Source of the DNA: Actinophytocola sp044466355
GTDB taxonomy: Bacteria > Actinomycetota > Actinomycetes > Mycobacteriales > Pseudonocardiaceae
Length of the DNA: 64,000 bases
Assembly (NCBI RefSeq): GCF_044466355.1
Contig: NZ_JBITMQ010000024.1
Location: 19,542-83,541, forward strand
Direction of reading: 5' to 3'
Below the pieces are notes generated by a model. It worked only from the letters and a program-made list of their open reading frames with translations. It was not told where the DNA came from and ran no database searches. Both the position numbers and the translations under genes were made by a program. Below, piece by piece: positions 51,800 to 59,629 of the stretch; the stretch's first letter is position 1; each line of letters begins with the position of its first letter.

Positions 51800-52408
51800 T
51801 CAGTCCGGTGTGCCCTGCGCGAGCCCGAGGTAGGGGCCTAGGAGGGTGCGCAGGAGTGCCAGCCCGGTGTTGAGACGACGCCGGGCGGTGCGTTTGTTGG
51901 GAGACCACAGGTCGCGGCTGGCGCGGACCACCATGGAGCCGATGATGTCCGCCACGACGTCGGGCTGGGACTCCCCGTGTGCGCGCAGGGCGGCGAGGAG
52001 CGGTTTCTGGAGTGACTCGTGGAACCGTGTCATCGGCGCGGCCAGCACGGCCGGGTCGACGACGTTGGTGAGCGCGCGGGCGACGGCCTGTTCGGAACCG
52101 GCGAACAGTTCCATGTTGGCTCTGACGTAGGCCCACACGCGTTCGCCCGGGGTTGGTGCCGTCTCGACCGCCACGGTGATCCGGGCCGCCCAGGCCGGGA
52201 AGACGTCGGCGATGACCTCCGCGAGCAGGTTGTCCCGGGATGAGAAGTACTCGTAGACGCTGGAGCGGGCCAGGCCGGCACGGGCACCGACGTCCGCGAG
52301 TGACGGTGCGGTGCCCTTCTCGGCGAGGTGGGCGAGTGCGGCGTCCAGGATCGCTCTGCGCTGCCGGGCGCGGTGCTCGGCGACAGTCGGGGCCTGGATG
52401 CGGGGCAC
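51800..52408 (-). CDS. TetR-family repressor of the adjacent ABC exporter
   Basis: A 202-residue TetR protein. The N-terminal helix-turn-helix (about residues 28-56, APSLADVGARAGLARSSVYEYFSSRDNLLAEV) is clear; the C-terminal part is the variable ligand domain. GTG 52408 is 3 bp after the ABC ATPase stop, so it is the last gene of the operon it probably represses. A pair of 15-bp palindromes at 54274-54311 upstream of the permease gene is the likely operator. The inducer is unknown. Confidence 0.88.
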   Translation of the reverse strand: MPRIQAPTVAEHRARQRRAILDAALAHLAEKGTAPSLADVGARAGLARSSVYEYFSSRDNLLAEVIADVFPAWAARITVAVETAPTPGERVWAYVRANMELFAGSEQAVARALTNVVDPAVLAAPMTRFHESLQKPLLAALRAHGESQPDVVADIIGSMVVRASRDLWSPNKRTARRRLNTGLALLRTLLGPYLGLAQGTPD

Positions 52409-52411
52409 TGC

Positions 52412-53128
52412 TCACCTCGGCTGGGAACTCGCGACGGTGTCCGGTGTGTGTTCGGCCAACATACCGTCGGTCATCTCCAGTACCCGGTCGCAGTGGTGGA
52501 GCACGTTGTGGTCGTGGGTCACCATGACGGTGGCCACGCCGTGTTGGTGCGCCTCCCGTGCGAGCAGGCCGACGATCTCCTGGCTGCGTTGCCGGTCCAG
52601 CGCCGCGGTGGGCTCGTCGACCAGTAGCAGCGACGGACGGGTGATGAGGGCTCGCGCGATGCCGACCCGCTGCCGTTCACCGCCGGAGAGCTGGTGGGGG
52701 CGCCGGTCGGCGCGGTGGGTCATGCCGACCTCCGCCAGCAGCGCCGCCGGGTCACGCGGTTCGCCCGCCTTGCCGAAAGTGAGCGGCAGCCGGAGTTGGT
52801 CGATGGCGGTCAGCGCGGGGACCAGGTTGCCGGACTGGAAGACGAACCCGATGTGGTCGCGACGCAGTCGGGTTAGCTGCCTGCGGTTCAGGCCGCTCAG
52901 GTCGGTACCGCTGATTCGTACGTTTCCGCTGGTGGGTGGTACAAGAGCGCCGGCGATGGCCAGCAGGCTGGACTTGCCGGAACCCGATGGGCCGACGACG
53001 GCGACGAACTCGCCTGCCGCCACCGTGAGGTGGACGTCGTCGAGGGCGGTGACCGTCTCCTCGCCGTCGCCGTGGACCAGCGTGACACTGTCGAGGACGA
53101 GGCTCGGTTCGGTGGAGGTGGTCGTCAT
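52412..53128 (-). CDS. ABC transporter ATP-binding protein (LolD/MacB-like)
   Basis: A 238-residue ATPase with Walker A GPSGSGKSS at 46-54, signature LSGGERQ at 147-153 and Walker B LLLVDEP at 167-173, in the LolD/MacB pattern (GFVFQSGNLVPALTA). It pairs with the FtsX-like permease upstream, whose stop overlaps its ATG (ATGA). The set permease-ATPase-TetR is a typical regulated exporter or envelope-stress module. Substrate unknown. Confidence 0.92.
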   Translation of the reverse strand: MTTTSTEPSLVLDSVTLVHGDGEETVTALDDVHLTVAAGEFVAVVGPSGSGKSSLLAIAGALVPPTSGNVRISGTDLSGLNRRQLTRLRRDHIGFVFQSGNLVPALTAIDQLRLPLTFGKAGEPRDPAALLAEVGMTHRADRRPHQLSGGERQRVGIARALITRPSLLLVDEPTAALDRQRSQEIVGLLAREAHQHGVATVMVTHDHNVLHHCDRVLEMTDGMLAEHTPDTVASSQPR

Positions 53129-54255
53129 CGGTTTCCTCCCAGAGCGGTCAGCGGGTCGACTCGGGTGATGCGCAGTACGGCCACGCCTGCCCCGATCATG
53201 CCCAGCAGGATGAGCACCGCGGTGGCGATGGCGATCGACCCGAAGTCGAGTGCGAACGGCATCGGCGAACCCGCGATCGCGGCGCCCGCGGCGACACCGA
53301 CCCCGACCCCGACCGCGGCGGAGACGAGCAAAAGGATCAGCGACTGCGCGAGGCTGTCCAGGAGCAGCCGGGCGGTGCTCGCGCCCATGGCTCGCAGCAC
53401 GGCGATCTCCTGCCTGCGCTGGATGGTGACGACGGTGAAGAACGCGCCGACCACCAGCGCCGAGATGCCGTAGAGGAACGTCTGGATGAGATCGAGCGTC
53501 GAGGTCTCCGCCGTGTACCCGGGCGAGGCGCCGAAGGACTCCTCCAACGTCACCGACGCGGTCCCCGCGGCGGCGTCGCCCGCTGCCAAGTCCACCTCGG
53601 CGCCGGGAGCGGCACGCACCGCGATCGCGGTGACCTCGTCGTAGACGTGGTCGGGCGCCTGCTCGCCGGGGCGCACGCCCGCCCGGATCTCCTGCCACGT
53701 CGGCAGGCTGACATAGCCGATCTCGACGTGGCCGAACGTGTGCTGGCCGTCGAGGAAGCCCGCGACACGCAGTTCCGTGCCGACCTGGGCGAGCGTGATC
53801 GTGTCACCCACCGCCACCCCCTCCTCCTCGGCGGTCTGACTGAGCAGCACCGTGTCCGGCCCGTCCAGCCGGGCGCCGTTGACCGCCTGCGGGGCCAGCG
53901 GGCTGTCCGGTTCCACTCCGAACAGGGCCAGGTCGATGTCGACGTTCTGGTCGGTCCTGGCGTTGGCCAGCGTGTTGCCGAACGGGCTCGCGTCCTCGAC
54001 CCCTGGTTGCCCGCGCCAGGTGTCGGCAGCCTTGATGTCCACCACCGACCGGGAGAACGCGGCATCGGTCGACACGCCCTCCTGGAACGCGAACGACGTC
54101 ACCGCCACCTTCTTCAAGCCGGACACGCCGTCGTTGACCAGTCCCACGGACAGTCCCGACAACAACACCATCAAGATCGCGATCAGCGCGACCACGCCAC
54201 CCATCAGGGCGAACCGTCCCCGGGCGAAGGTGAGCTCACGCAAGGCGAGGAACAC
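53125..54255 (-). CDS. FtsX/MacB-like ABC transporter permease
   Basis: A 376-residue permease with a TM near 18-40 (RFALMGGVVALIAILMVLLSGLSVG), a large extracytoplasmic domain of about 220 residues (MacB-like core), and three C-terminal TM segments (YGISALVVGAFFTVVTIQRRQEIAVLRAMG, SLAQSLILLLVSAAVGVGVGVAAG, IAIATAVLILLGMIGAGVAVLR). The RRQEIAVLRAMGAS loop is the FtsX-family coupling element. GTG 54255 has GGAGGGAG. First gene of the TetR-controlled unit. Confidence 0.9.
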   Translation of the reverse strand: MFLALRELTFARGRFALMGGVVALIAILMVLLSGLSVGLVNDGVSGLKKVAVTSFAFQEGVSTDAAFSRSVVDIKAADTWRGQPGVEDASPFGNTLANARTDQNVDIDLALFGVEPDSPLAPQAVNGARLDGPDTVLLSQTAEEEGVAVGDTITLAQVGTELRVAGFLDGQHTFGHVEIGYVSLPTWQEIRAGVRPGEQAPDHVYDEVTAIAVRAAPGAEVDLAAGDAAAGTASVTLEESFGASPGYTAETSTLDLIQTFLYGISALVVGAFFTVVTIQRRQEIAVLRAMGASTARLLLDSLAQSLILLLVSAAVGVGVGVAAGAAIAGSPMPFALDFGSIAIATAVLILLGMIGAGVAVLRITRVDPLTALGGNR

Positions 54256-54273
54256 GGCGCTCCCTCCAGCTAA

Positions 54274-54311
54274 CCGACATCATGTCGGCAAATATACCGA
54301 CAGTCCGTCGG
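54274..54311. promoter_or_regulatory. Twin palindromic operators for the TetR regulator
   Basis: CCGACATCATGTCGG (54274-54288) is a perfect 7-1-7 palindrome. CCGACAGTCCGTCGG (54297-54311) shares the CCGAC/GTCGG arms and starts 23 bp on. Between them is an AT-rich TATA-like stretch (AATATA), a likely -10 for the permease operon. They start 19 bp upstream of the permease GTG, ideal for repression. Confidence 0.7.
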
Positions 54312-54353
54312 CAAGACCGTCGGGGTGGTCGAGACGTTGGCAGTGGACCGTCA

Positions 54354-54367
54354 GGGACTTTGGGCAC
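54354..54367. promoter_or_regulatory. DosR-like site GGGACTTTGGGCAC
   Basis: Arm match 8/10. Read on the minus strand with its flank it is CGGCAGTGCCCAAAGTCCC, nearly the same as the elements at 13304 and 26614. It lies 59 bp upstream of the DsbA-like gene at 54426 on the plus strand. Confidence 0.5.
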
Positions 54368-54425
54368 TGCCGTGCCGGGTCGCGTCGGCGCAGCATGGAG
54401 ATCGTTACGAGACAGGGGTGTGAGG

Positions 54426-55190
54426 ATGAGCGCGAGCATGAACGTCAACGATCGCCTGATCGTCTATGCGGATTTCAGCAGCCCGTTGTGTTGTTTGACC
54501 AGCAGGAGGGTGGACGCGCTGCGGGCTGTGGGAGTCGACGTCGACTGGCGCGCCGTCGAAAGCGCGCCACGCGTGCCGATGACCGGCCGTCGCCTCGACG
54601 CTGAAAGCAGGCACGTGCTGGACGTCGAGATCGCGGAAACCCGTGACCTTCTTCTGCCTGGCGAGCAACTCGCCTGGACCGGGCCGACCTTCGTGCCGAA
54701 CACACACGCCGCCGTCGTCGCCTACGCCGAGGCATACGGCGCGGGCGTGGCCGACGACGTGCGGCGCCTGCTCTTCCGGGCGTACTGGGAACAGGGAGTG
54801 GACATCGGCGATCCAGAACGGCTGCGCACACCGCTGGCCGGTCCGTTCCTTCGAGGTCATTCCCCGGCCGACCCGCTGCGCCTGTCCGGTTATGCGGTGA
54901 GTCCGGGCCGAGGACCGATCACCACCAGCGCGTGGCGACGAATTCGTGTGTGGCAGGGCGAATGGGCCGGGTTGCGGCAGGGCGTCCTGCCGGTACTCGT
55001 CGAGAACGGGCTGCCCGTCTTCGGTGCGGACGTCCCACGGCGACTGGCCAAGATGATCATCCGGCTCGGAGTCCCGGTCGTCCCCGAACTCCCTGAGCCG
55101 ACACGCTATCCCGCACCTCGGGTCCGCCCATCCGTGTCGTGGGCGGCCCGGGCCGGTGGCCGGTGGCTCTACTCACATCGACGTGCGTAG
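54426..55190 (+). CDS. DsbA-family thioredoxin-fold protein (FrnE/HCCA-isomerase-like)
   Basis: A 254-residue protein with a thioredoxin-type first strand (LIVYADFSSP, residues 11-20) followed by Cys22-Cys23, where FrnE and DsbA have a CxxC. The second half holds the helical insert typical of the DsbA/HCCA-isomerase superfamily (AYAEAYGAGVADDVRRLLFRAYWE), and late FGADVPRR. The adjacent cysteines make classical disulfide exchange doubtful; it may be glutathione- or mycothiol-linked or non-redox. ATG 54426, 59 bp after a DosR-like site. Confidence 0.72.
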   Translation: MSASMNVNDRLIVYADFSSPLCCLTSRRVDALRAVGVDVDWRAVESAPRVPMTGRRLDAESRHVLDVEIAETRDLLLPGEQLAWTGPTFVPNTHAAVVAYAEAYGAGVADDVRRLLFRAYWEQGVDIGDPERLRTPLAGPFLRGHSPADPLRLSGYAVSPGRGPITTSAWRRIRVWQGEWAGLRQGVLPVLVENGLPVFGADVPRRLAKMIIRLGVPVVPELPEPTRYPAPRVRPSVSWAARAGGRWLYSHRRA

Positions 55191-55213
55191 TCACCGGCCT
55201 CGCTCAGCGCGCC

Positions 55214-56437
55214 TCAGGCTGTCGCGGGTTCGGCGGTCGGGTTGCCGAGCCAGGCGTCGGGGCCGAAGACCTCGTAGCGGATGTGTTCCACGGGGACGCC
55301 GCGGTCGAGCAGGTCGCGCCTGACGATGTTCATGAACGGCAGCGGTCCGCACAGCACGGCCTGGGTCGCGTGGCTGAGCGCAAGAGCCCCCGGCTCGGCC
55401 AGCCCTGACCTGACCTCGGCGTTGCCGGGCAGGTCGGTCGTCCCGTGCTCGTACCACAGGTGCAGGGAAGCCTCCGGAATCTTGCGGACTGCCGCGAACA
55501 TCTCCTGCCGCAGAGGATGGGTGTCGGGTCCGCGGTCGGCGTGCAGCACGGTGATCGGTCGGGTGTTCCCTGTGCTCGCCAGGAGTTCGAGGCAGGAGAT
55601 CATCGGCGTGCTGCCGACCCCGGCGCTGGCCAACAGCAGTGGCGAGTCGCCGTCGGGGAGCGTCAGGTCGCCGAATGGCGGGCTGACCTGGAGCGCGTCG
55701 CCTGGGCGGACCTGGTCGTGCAGGTACGTGGACACCATGCCGGCCGGTCGGTCACCGGCGGCGCGGTGGCGCTTGACGCTGATGCGGATCTCGGGCGCCC
55801 CGGGTGCGGAACTGATGGAGTACTGGCGGATCTGACGGCCGATCCCGGGCAGTTGGACGGCGACGCTCACGTACTGACCGGGTCGGTGGTGGGCGGTCTG
55901 GCCGGACTCCGGCGCCAGCCAGAAGGACATCACGTCCGGGGTGTCCTGTCGTGTGCGGGTGACCCGGTAGGGCGCGAACGGACGGTTGAAGTCGTTGCCC
56001 GCGCTCTGGTACAGGCGCGCCTCCTTCGCGACCAGGAGGCAGGCGAACAACCAGTAGACCTCGTCCCAGGCGTCACGGACAGCGGGTGTCACCGCGTCGC
56101 CGAGCACCTCGCTGATCGCCGCCATGAGATGACGCCCGACCACCGTGTACTGGGCGGGGGCGATTCCGACCGAGGCGTGCTTGTGGGCGATCCGGTCGAC
56201 GATGTCGTCCAGTGGTACCGGGGCGAGGCCGGCGAGGTGTCCCGCCACGGCGGCGACGGACATGGCGAGTGCCTGCCGCTGCTGCCCGTTGGCCTGGTTG
56301 CCGCGGTTGAACAGGTCGAGGAGGTCTGGTTGGGCGGCGAACATCCGCTCGTAGAAGCGCCCGGTGATCTCCTCTCCGTGGCGCACGACCGTGCTGGCCG
56401 TGGCGCGGATGACCTCGGCCGACTCAGGGGACAACAT
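55214..56437 (-). CDS. hmp: Flavohemoglobin (nitric oxide dioxygenase)
   Basis: A 407-residue flavohemoglobin that converts NO and O2 to nitrate with NAD(P)H. The globin domain (1-140) has proximal His87 (IAHKHASVGI). The FAD domain follows with RPGQYVSV and RQYSIS, and the NAD domain has GVGSTPM and CGPLPFM near the end. GGAGG precedes ATG 56437. A 17-bp inverted repeat at 56477-56493, 40 bp upstream, is a probable NsrR operator; nsrR is divergently encoded next door, giving NO-triggered induction. Confidence 0.95.
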   Translation of the reverse strand: MLSPESAEVIRATASTVVRHGEEITGRFYERMFAAQPDLLDLFNRGNQANGQQRQALAMSVAAVAGHLAGLAPVPLDDIVDRIAHKHASVGIAPAQYTVVGRHLMAAISEVLGDAVTPAVRDAWDEVYWLFACLLVAKEARLYQSAGNDFNRPFAPYRVTRTRQDTPDVMSFWLAPESGQTAHHRPGQYVSVAVQLPGIGRQIRQYSISSAPGAPEIRISVKRHRAAGDRPAGMVSTYLHDQVRPGDALQVSPPFGDLTLPDGDSPLLLASAGVGSTPMISCLELLASTGNTRPITVLHADRGPDTHPLRQEMFAAVRKIPEASLHLWYEHGTTDLPGNAEVRSGLAEPGALALSHATQAVLCGPLPFMNIVRRDLLDRGVPVEHIRYEVFGPDAWLGNPTAEPATA

Positions 56438-56476
56438 GCGGGAACCTCCAGGGACGCAGGGGGCGGCTACGCATTA

Positions 56477-56493
56477 AGGTATCTGAGATACCT
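56477..56493. promoter_or_regulatory. NsrR-type operator upstream of hmp
   Basis: AGGTATC-TGA-GATACCT is a perfect 7-bp inverted repeat in a locally AT-rich patch between the divergent hmp and nsrR genes. Sequence and position resemble NsrR boxes. It lies 40 bp from the hmp start and 78 bp from the nsrR start, so hmp is the main target and autoregulation is possible. Confidence 0.7.
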
Positions 56494-56570
56494 CTTTGGA
56501 GTCCCGGTGGCGATGATCACATGGAGTGGGATCAATGTCACTCAAGGTGAACTGTTGATAGGGTGTATGC

Positions 56571-57005
56571 GTGAGGTTGTCCGTGAGCACCGACATCGCG
56601 TTTCGTGTGCTCATGCACGCCGCCGCGCACCCGGGCCGGCACACGATCGACGAGCTGGCGACCACCCTCGCCGTGTCGCGCAACCACCTCGCCAAGGTCG
56701 TGCAGCGCCTTGCGCGTGCCGGTCTTCTGCAGACGACGCGAGGGCAGGCGGGGGGTCTGCGAATCGACCCGGAGGCGACGAGGCGATCGGTGGGGGAGGT
56801 TGTTCGCGACTTCGAGGGCACGGCGCCGGTCGTGGACTGCGAGTCCCCGAGCTGTCCGTTGCGGAGCACGTGTACTTTGCGCGGCGTGCTGCGCCGTGCC
56901 CAGGAGGCCTTCTACGCGGAACTGGACACCGTGCTGATCGGTGATCTGGTGCGACCGGCCGGCCGCACCGTGCTGCTTGAGCTGACCTCCGGCGTCACGC
57001 GTTGA
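56571..57005 (+). CDS. nsrR: Rrf2-family NO-sensing repressor NsrR
   Basis: A 144-residue Rrf2 protein: winged helix (residues 1-60, STDIAFRVLMHAA, TLAVSRNHLAKVVQRLARAGLL, GQAGGLRI) and three cysteines Cys90, Cys95 and Cys101 with spacing 4 and 5, as in E. coli NsrR (91, 96, 102), ligating the Fe-S cluster that NO destroys. It should repress hmp. GTG 56571 has no ribosome binding site close by; TAGGGT 6-12 bp upstream could be a -10 element for a leaderless mRNA. Confidence 0.9.
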   Translation: MRLSVSTDIAFRVLMHAAAHPGRHTIDELATTLAVSRNHLAKVVQRLARAGLLQTTRGQAGGLRIDPEATRRSVGEVVRDFEGTAPVVDCESPSCPLRSTCTLRGVLRRAQEAFYAELDTVLIGDLVRPAGRTVLLELTSGVTR

Positions 57006-57024
57006 TCCTGTCCGCGCGTGTGGT

Positions 57025-57786
57025 TCAGTGCCGCCGGAACCGCAGTCGCCACGTCTCCGGTCCCCGCTGCAGGTAGTCGACGTCGAACGCGCCCGGCTCC
57101 CGCTCTTCCAGTTGGGCGAGTAGCGGCAGGGGGTCGTGTGGCGCCAGCAGGATCAGGTCGTGTCCCGGTGCGACCGTGTCGAGTGCGCCGATGATCGTGG
57201 CGTGTCGTATCGCGTGCGGGATCGAGCGCGCATCCAGTTCGGGTGTGGCCTCGCCATCTTCGTGGCCACAGGCGCACGTGTGCCCGGCGGCCTCCGCCGC
57301 GGCCGGGGTGGTGCCGAGAATCGCGTGCATCCCGTCGAGTAGTTCGGCGACCGAGTGGTCGGTGGAGGCGACCAGTGCGGGTAGGACGACGTCGTTCTCC
57401 TTGTGGAGGTGGATGTCCAGTACGGCCTGCAAAGCGCCGGCCGCGGCGATGGCGTCGCCGGGTGAGGTCGCCTGTGTCAGCCTGTCCACCAGATCGCGAA
57501 TCGCGTGGTGCTCGGCCACCATCTCGCGGACCAGTACTGTCAGTTCGGCTCGTTCGGCGGCGGCCGGGTAGAGGGACTGTTCCTCGGCTTCGGCGTGGGG
57601 GAGTAGTTCGCCGTGTACCCAGTCGACCAGCCGGTCGCGTGCGCCCCATGTCTCCTTTTCCGACGTCGCCTTGGTCGTGGCCTGTACCAGCGTGGCGAGT
57701 CGGCCGGCCAGTTCGGCGTGATGTTCCACGACCCGTTCGGCTGCCTCGGCGTCCTCTCGGTCGCTGGCGATGACAACGTCGCTCAT
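57025..57786 (-). CDS. Hemerythrin-DUF2249 fusion protein
   Basis: A 253-residue protein. Residues about 15-160 are a hemerythrin domain (VVEHHAELAGRL, LLPHAEAEEQSLYP, MVAEHHAIRDLV, DIHLHKENDVVLPAL). A His/Cys linker (GHTCACGHE) follows, then a DUF2249 domain (about 180-253, ELDARSIPHAIRHATIIGALDTVAPGHDLILLAPHDP, WRLRFRR). DUF2249 proteins commonly accompany denitrification and NO-handling genes. It converges with nsrR and is divergent from the Fe-S regulator-NnrS-nirK unit. The linker CACGHE resembles a metal site. Likely NO or O2 response (inference). Confidence 0.85.
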   Translation of the reverse strand: MSDVVIASDREDAEAAERVVEHHAELAGRLATLVQATTKATSEKETWGARDRLVDWVHGELLPHAEAEEQSLYPAAAERAELTVLVREMVAEHHAIRDLVDRLTQATSPGDAIAAAGALQAVLDIHLHKENDVVLPALVASTDHSVAELLDGMHAILGTTPAAAEAAGHTCACGHEDGEATPELDARSIPHAIRHATIIGALDTVAPGHDLILLAPHDPLPLLAQLEEREPGAFDVDYLQRGPETWRLRFRRH

Positions 57787-57816
57787 CGTCCCTCTCCTCC
57801 CTCTCGGGGCCTGCGG

Positions 57817-57852
57817 GTGACCTGTGTCCGCTAATTTACTACAATTATCTCG
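57817..57852 (+). promoter_or_regulatory. Predicted promoter for a leaderless regulator-NnrS-nirK transcript
   Basis: A -10-like TACAAT at 57840-57845 and -35-like GTGACC at 57817-57822 with a 17-bp spacer put transcription start at about 57852, which is the first base of the GTG start. No Shine-Dalgarno precedes it. TAATT-N6-AATTA (57832-57847), an inverted repeat over the -10, is a candidate operator. Confidence 0.5.
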
Positions 57853-58502
57853 TGAAAAATATTGGCCAGGTCGGTCCACGAACGACTGCGGAGCCTCCAC
57901 TGCCCGCCGGCCAGGCGAAGCTGCTCGCCGCGCTGGATTCGCAGGCCGCTCCGGTGACCCTCGCCGAGCTGGCCGAGGCCAGTGGGCTGCACCCGAACAC
58001 GTTGCGATCCCACCTGGACCCGCTGCTGGACAGCGGCGCCGTGGTCCGCACCCGGGAACCGGCCAGTGGGCGGGGGCGTCCCGCACACCGTTATGCGGCC
58101 TCCGGGGCGCGTCCCGGACAGGTCGCCGAGGTCACAGGGCTGGCGATCGCGTTGGCCGAGGCAGTCACGCGCGCCAGCGCGAGCCCGGCCGAGGAGGCGC
58201 GCCGGGCGGGACGCGGCTGGGGCCGTCGCCTCGCCCAGGAGCCCGGTCAGTCGCCCGGTGTGCGGGACGTGCTCGAGCGGATGGGGTTCAGCCCCCAACC
58301 CGACCACGCCGACGCGTCGGTGTTCCGGTTGACCCGCTGTCCGCTGCTCGCGGCCGCCCGGACCGCGCCGGAGGTGGTGTGCGGTGTCCACCGCGGGCTG
58401 GTCGAGGGGCTGCTGCACCGCACGGGGGCGGACACGGGCGTGGAGCTGGAACCGTTCGCCGAGGTCGGCGCCTGCCGACTCCGCGTCGAGGACCCGGCAT
58501 GA
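57852..58502 (+). CDS. SufR-like (COG2345) winged-helix regulator with Cys cluster
   Basis: A 216-residue regulator. A winged helix (about 28-80, LAELAEASGLHPNTLRSHLDPLLDSGAVVRTRE) is followed by a dimer helix and a C-terminal region with Cys163 (TRCPLL), Cys177 (VVCGVHRGL) and Cys208 (GACRL). The C-x13-C spacing with a later Cys resembles SufR/COG2345 regulators that bind an Fe-S cluster; a fourth ligand, perhaps His180, is less certain. It overlaps the NnrS-like gene by ATGA, so it probably senses NO or redox state and controls nirK. A possible leaderless transcript starts at its GTG. Confidence 0.8.
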   Translation: MKNIGQVGPRTTAEPPLPAGQAKLLAALDSQAAPVTLAELAEASGLHPNTLRSHLDPLLDSGAVVRTREPASGRGRPAHRYAASGARPGQVAEVTGLAIALAEAVTRASASPAEEARRAGRGWGRRLAQEPGQSPGVRDVLERMGFSPQPDHADASVFRLTRCPLLAAARTAPEVVCGVHRGLVEGLLHRTGADTGVELEPFAEVGACRLRVEDPA

Positions 58503-59629
58503 CAGCCGAGATCGCGAACCCCGCCCCGCGTGCCCGCCCGTCGCGACGCGTGCCGGCACGGCGTGCACTGTTCGCCCTCCCCGCCGCGGCGGCGCTGCTG
58601 GCCGGGCTTGACGGCGCGCTCTCCCTGCTCGGGGTGTGGTCGCCGGGGCCGGGGACACGGGCAGCCGAGTCCCACGGGATGCTGATGACCCTGGGGTTCG
58701 TCGGCGCGTTGATCGCCCTCGAACGTGCGGTGGCACTGCGCAGACGCACCGGCTACCTCGCTCCCGCCGGTTTGGCGGCCGGTGCCCTGCTGCTCCTCGC
58801 GCCACACGTCCGGATCGCGGGCACGGTACTGCTCGTGGCCGGGTCGGCGGCGCTGGTCGTCGTCTACGTCGGACTGTGGCGCCGCCGGTACGACCAGGCC
58901 GTGCTGGTCCAGGCACTGGGCGCGGTACTCGCCGCCGGAGCCGCGATCGGCGCACTGGGCGGCGTGCCGGTCCAGTCGCTGGTGCCGTGGTTTGCGGGGT
59001 TCCTCGTGCTCACCGTCGCGGGGGAGCGGCTGGAACTCGCACGGCTGCGGATGCCCGCCGCTGCCGAGCGGGTGCTGGTGTCGCTCGCGGCATCGGTGGC
59101 CTGTTCCGCGCTCGTCGCGTTGCTGTGGCCGGCGTTCACGTTCTGCTTCGGGATCGCCGTCGGTGGGGTGGCCGTGTGGCTGGTTCGCTACGACGTCGCC
59201 CGGCACACCGTGCGGGCCGCGGAACCAGCGCGGTTCATGGCCCGGGCCATGCTGGCCGGGCAGGCGTGGCTGGGCGTGGCCGCCGCGGTCTGGGCGGTCG
59301 CCGACACAACCGACGGGTCGTCGCCCGCCTACGACGCCTCCGCGCACGCCGTGTTCCTCGGCTTCACCATGTCGATGGTCATGGCGCACGCACCGGTCAT
59401 CCTGCCTGCCGTGGCGGCGCTACCCCTGGCTTTCCACCGCGGCATGTACCTTCCGCTGCTGCTCCTGCACGTCGGTCTCGTGGTGCGGCTCTGGCTGGGT
59501 GACGCGCTGGGCATCCGGGCCGCCTGGCAGGCCGGTGGCGTGCTCACCGTGCTGGCCCTGCTCGGCTTTCTCCTCACCGTCGGGTGGTCACTCACCCGGC
59601 GCCCGCCGGTACCCGGAGGTGTGGCGTGA
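58499..59629 (+). CDS. NnrS-like polytopic membrane protein
   Basis: A 376-residue protein with about ten TM segments, resembling the NnrS family of haem-copper membrane proteins made alongside denitrification genes and involved in relieving nitrosative stress. Suggestive features are SHGMLMTLGFVGALIALERAVALRR near the start, FAGFLVLTVAGERLELARLRM, and SAHAVFLGFTMSMVMAHAPVILPAV with two histidines late on. Assignment rests on hydropathy, the His positions and the neighbours. It is coupled on both sides, to the regulator by ATGA and to the NirK fusion by GTGA. Confidence 0.7.
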   Translation: MTAEIANPAPRARPSRRVPARRALFALPAAAALLAGLDGALSLLGVWSPGPGTRAAESHGMLMTLGFVGALIALERAVALRRRTGYLAPAGLAAGALLLLAPHVRIAGTVLLVAGSAALVVVYVGLWRRRYDQAVLVQALGAVLAAGAAIGALGGVPVQSLVPWFAGFLVLTVAGERLELARLRMPAAAERVLVSLAASVACSALVALLWPAFTFCFGIAVGGVAVWLVRYDVARHTVRAAEPARFMARAMLAGQAWLGVAAAVWAVADTTDGSSPAYDASAHAVFLGFTMSMVMAHAPVILPAVAALPLAFHRGMYLPLLLLHVGLVVRLWLGDALGIRAAWQAGGVLTVLALLGFLLTVGWSLTRRPPVPGGVA

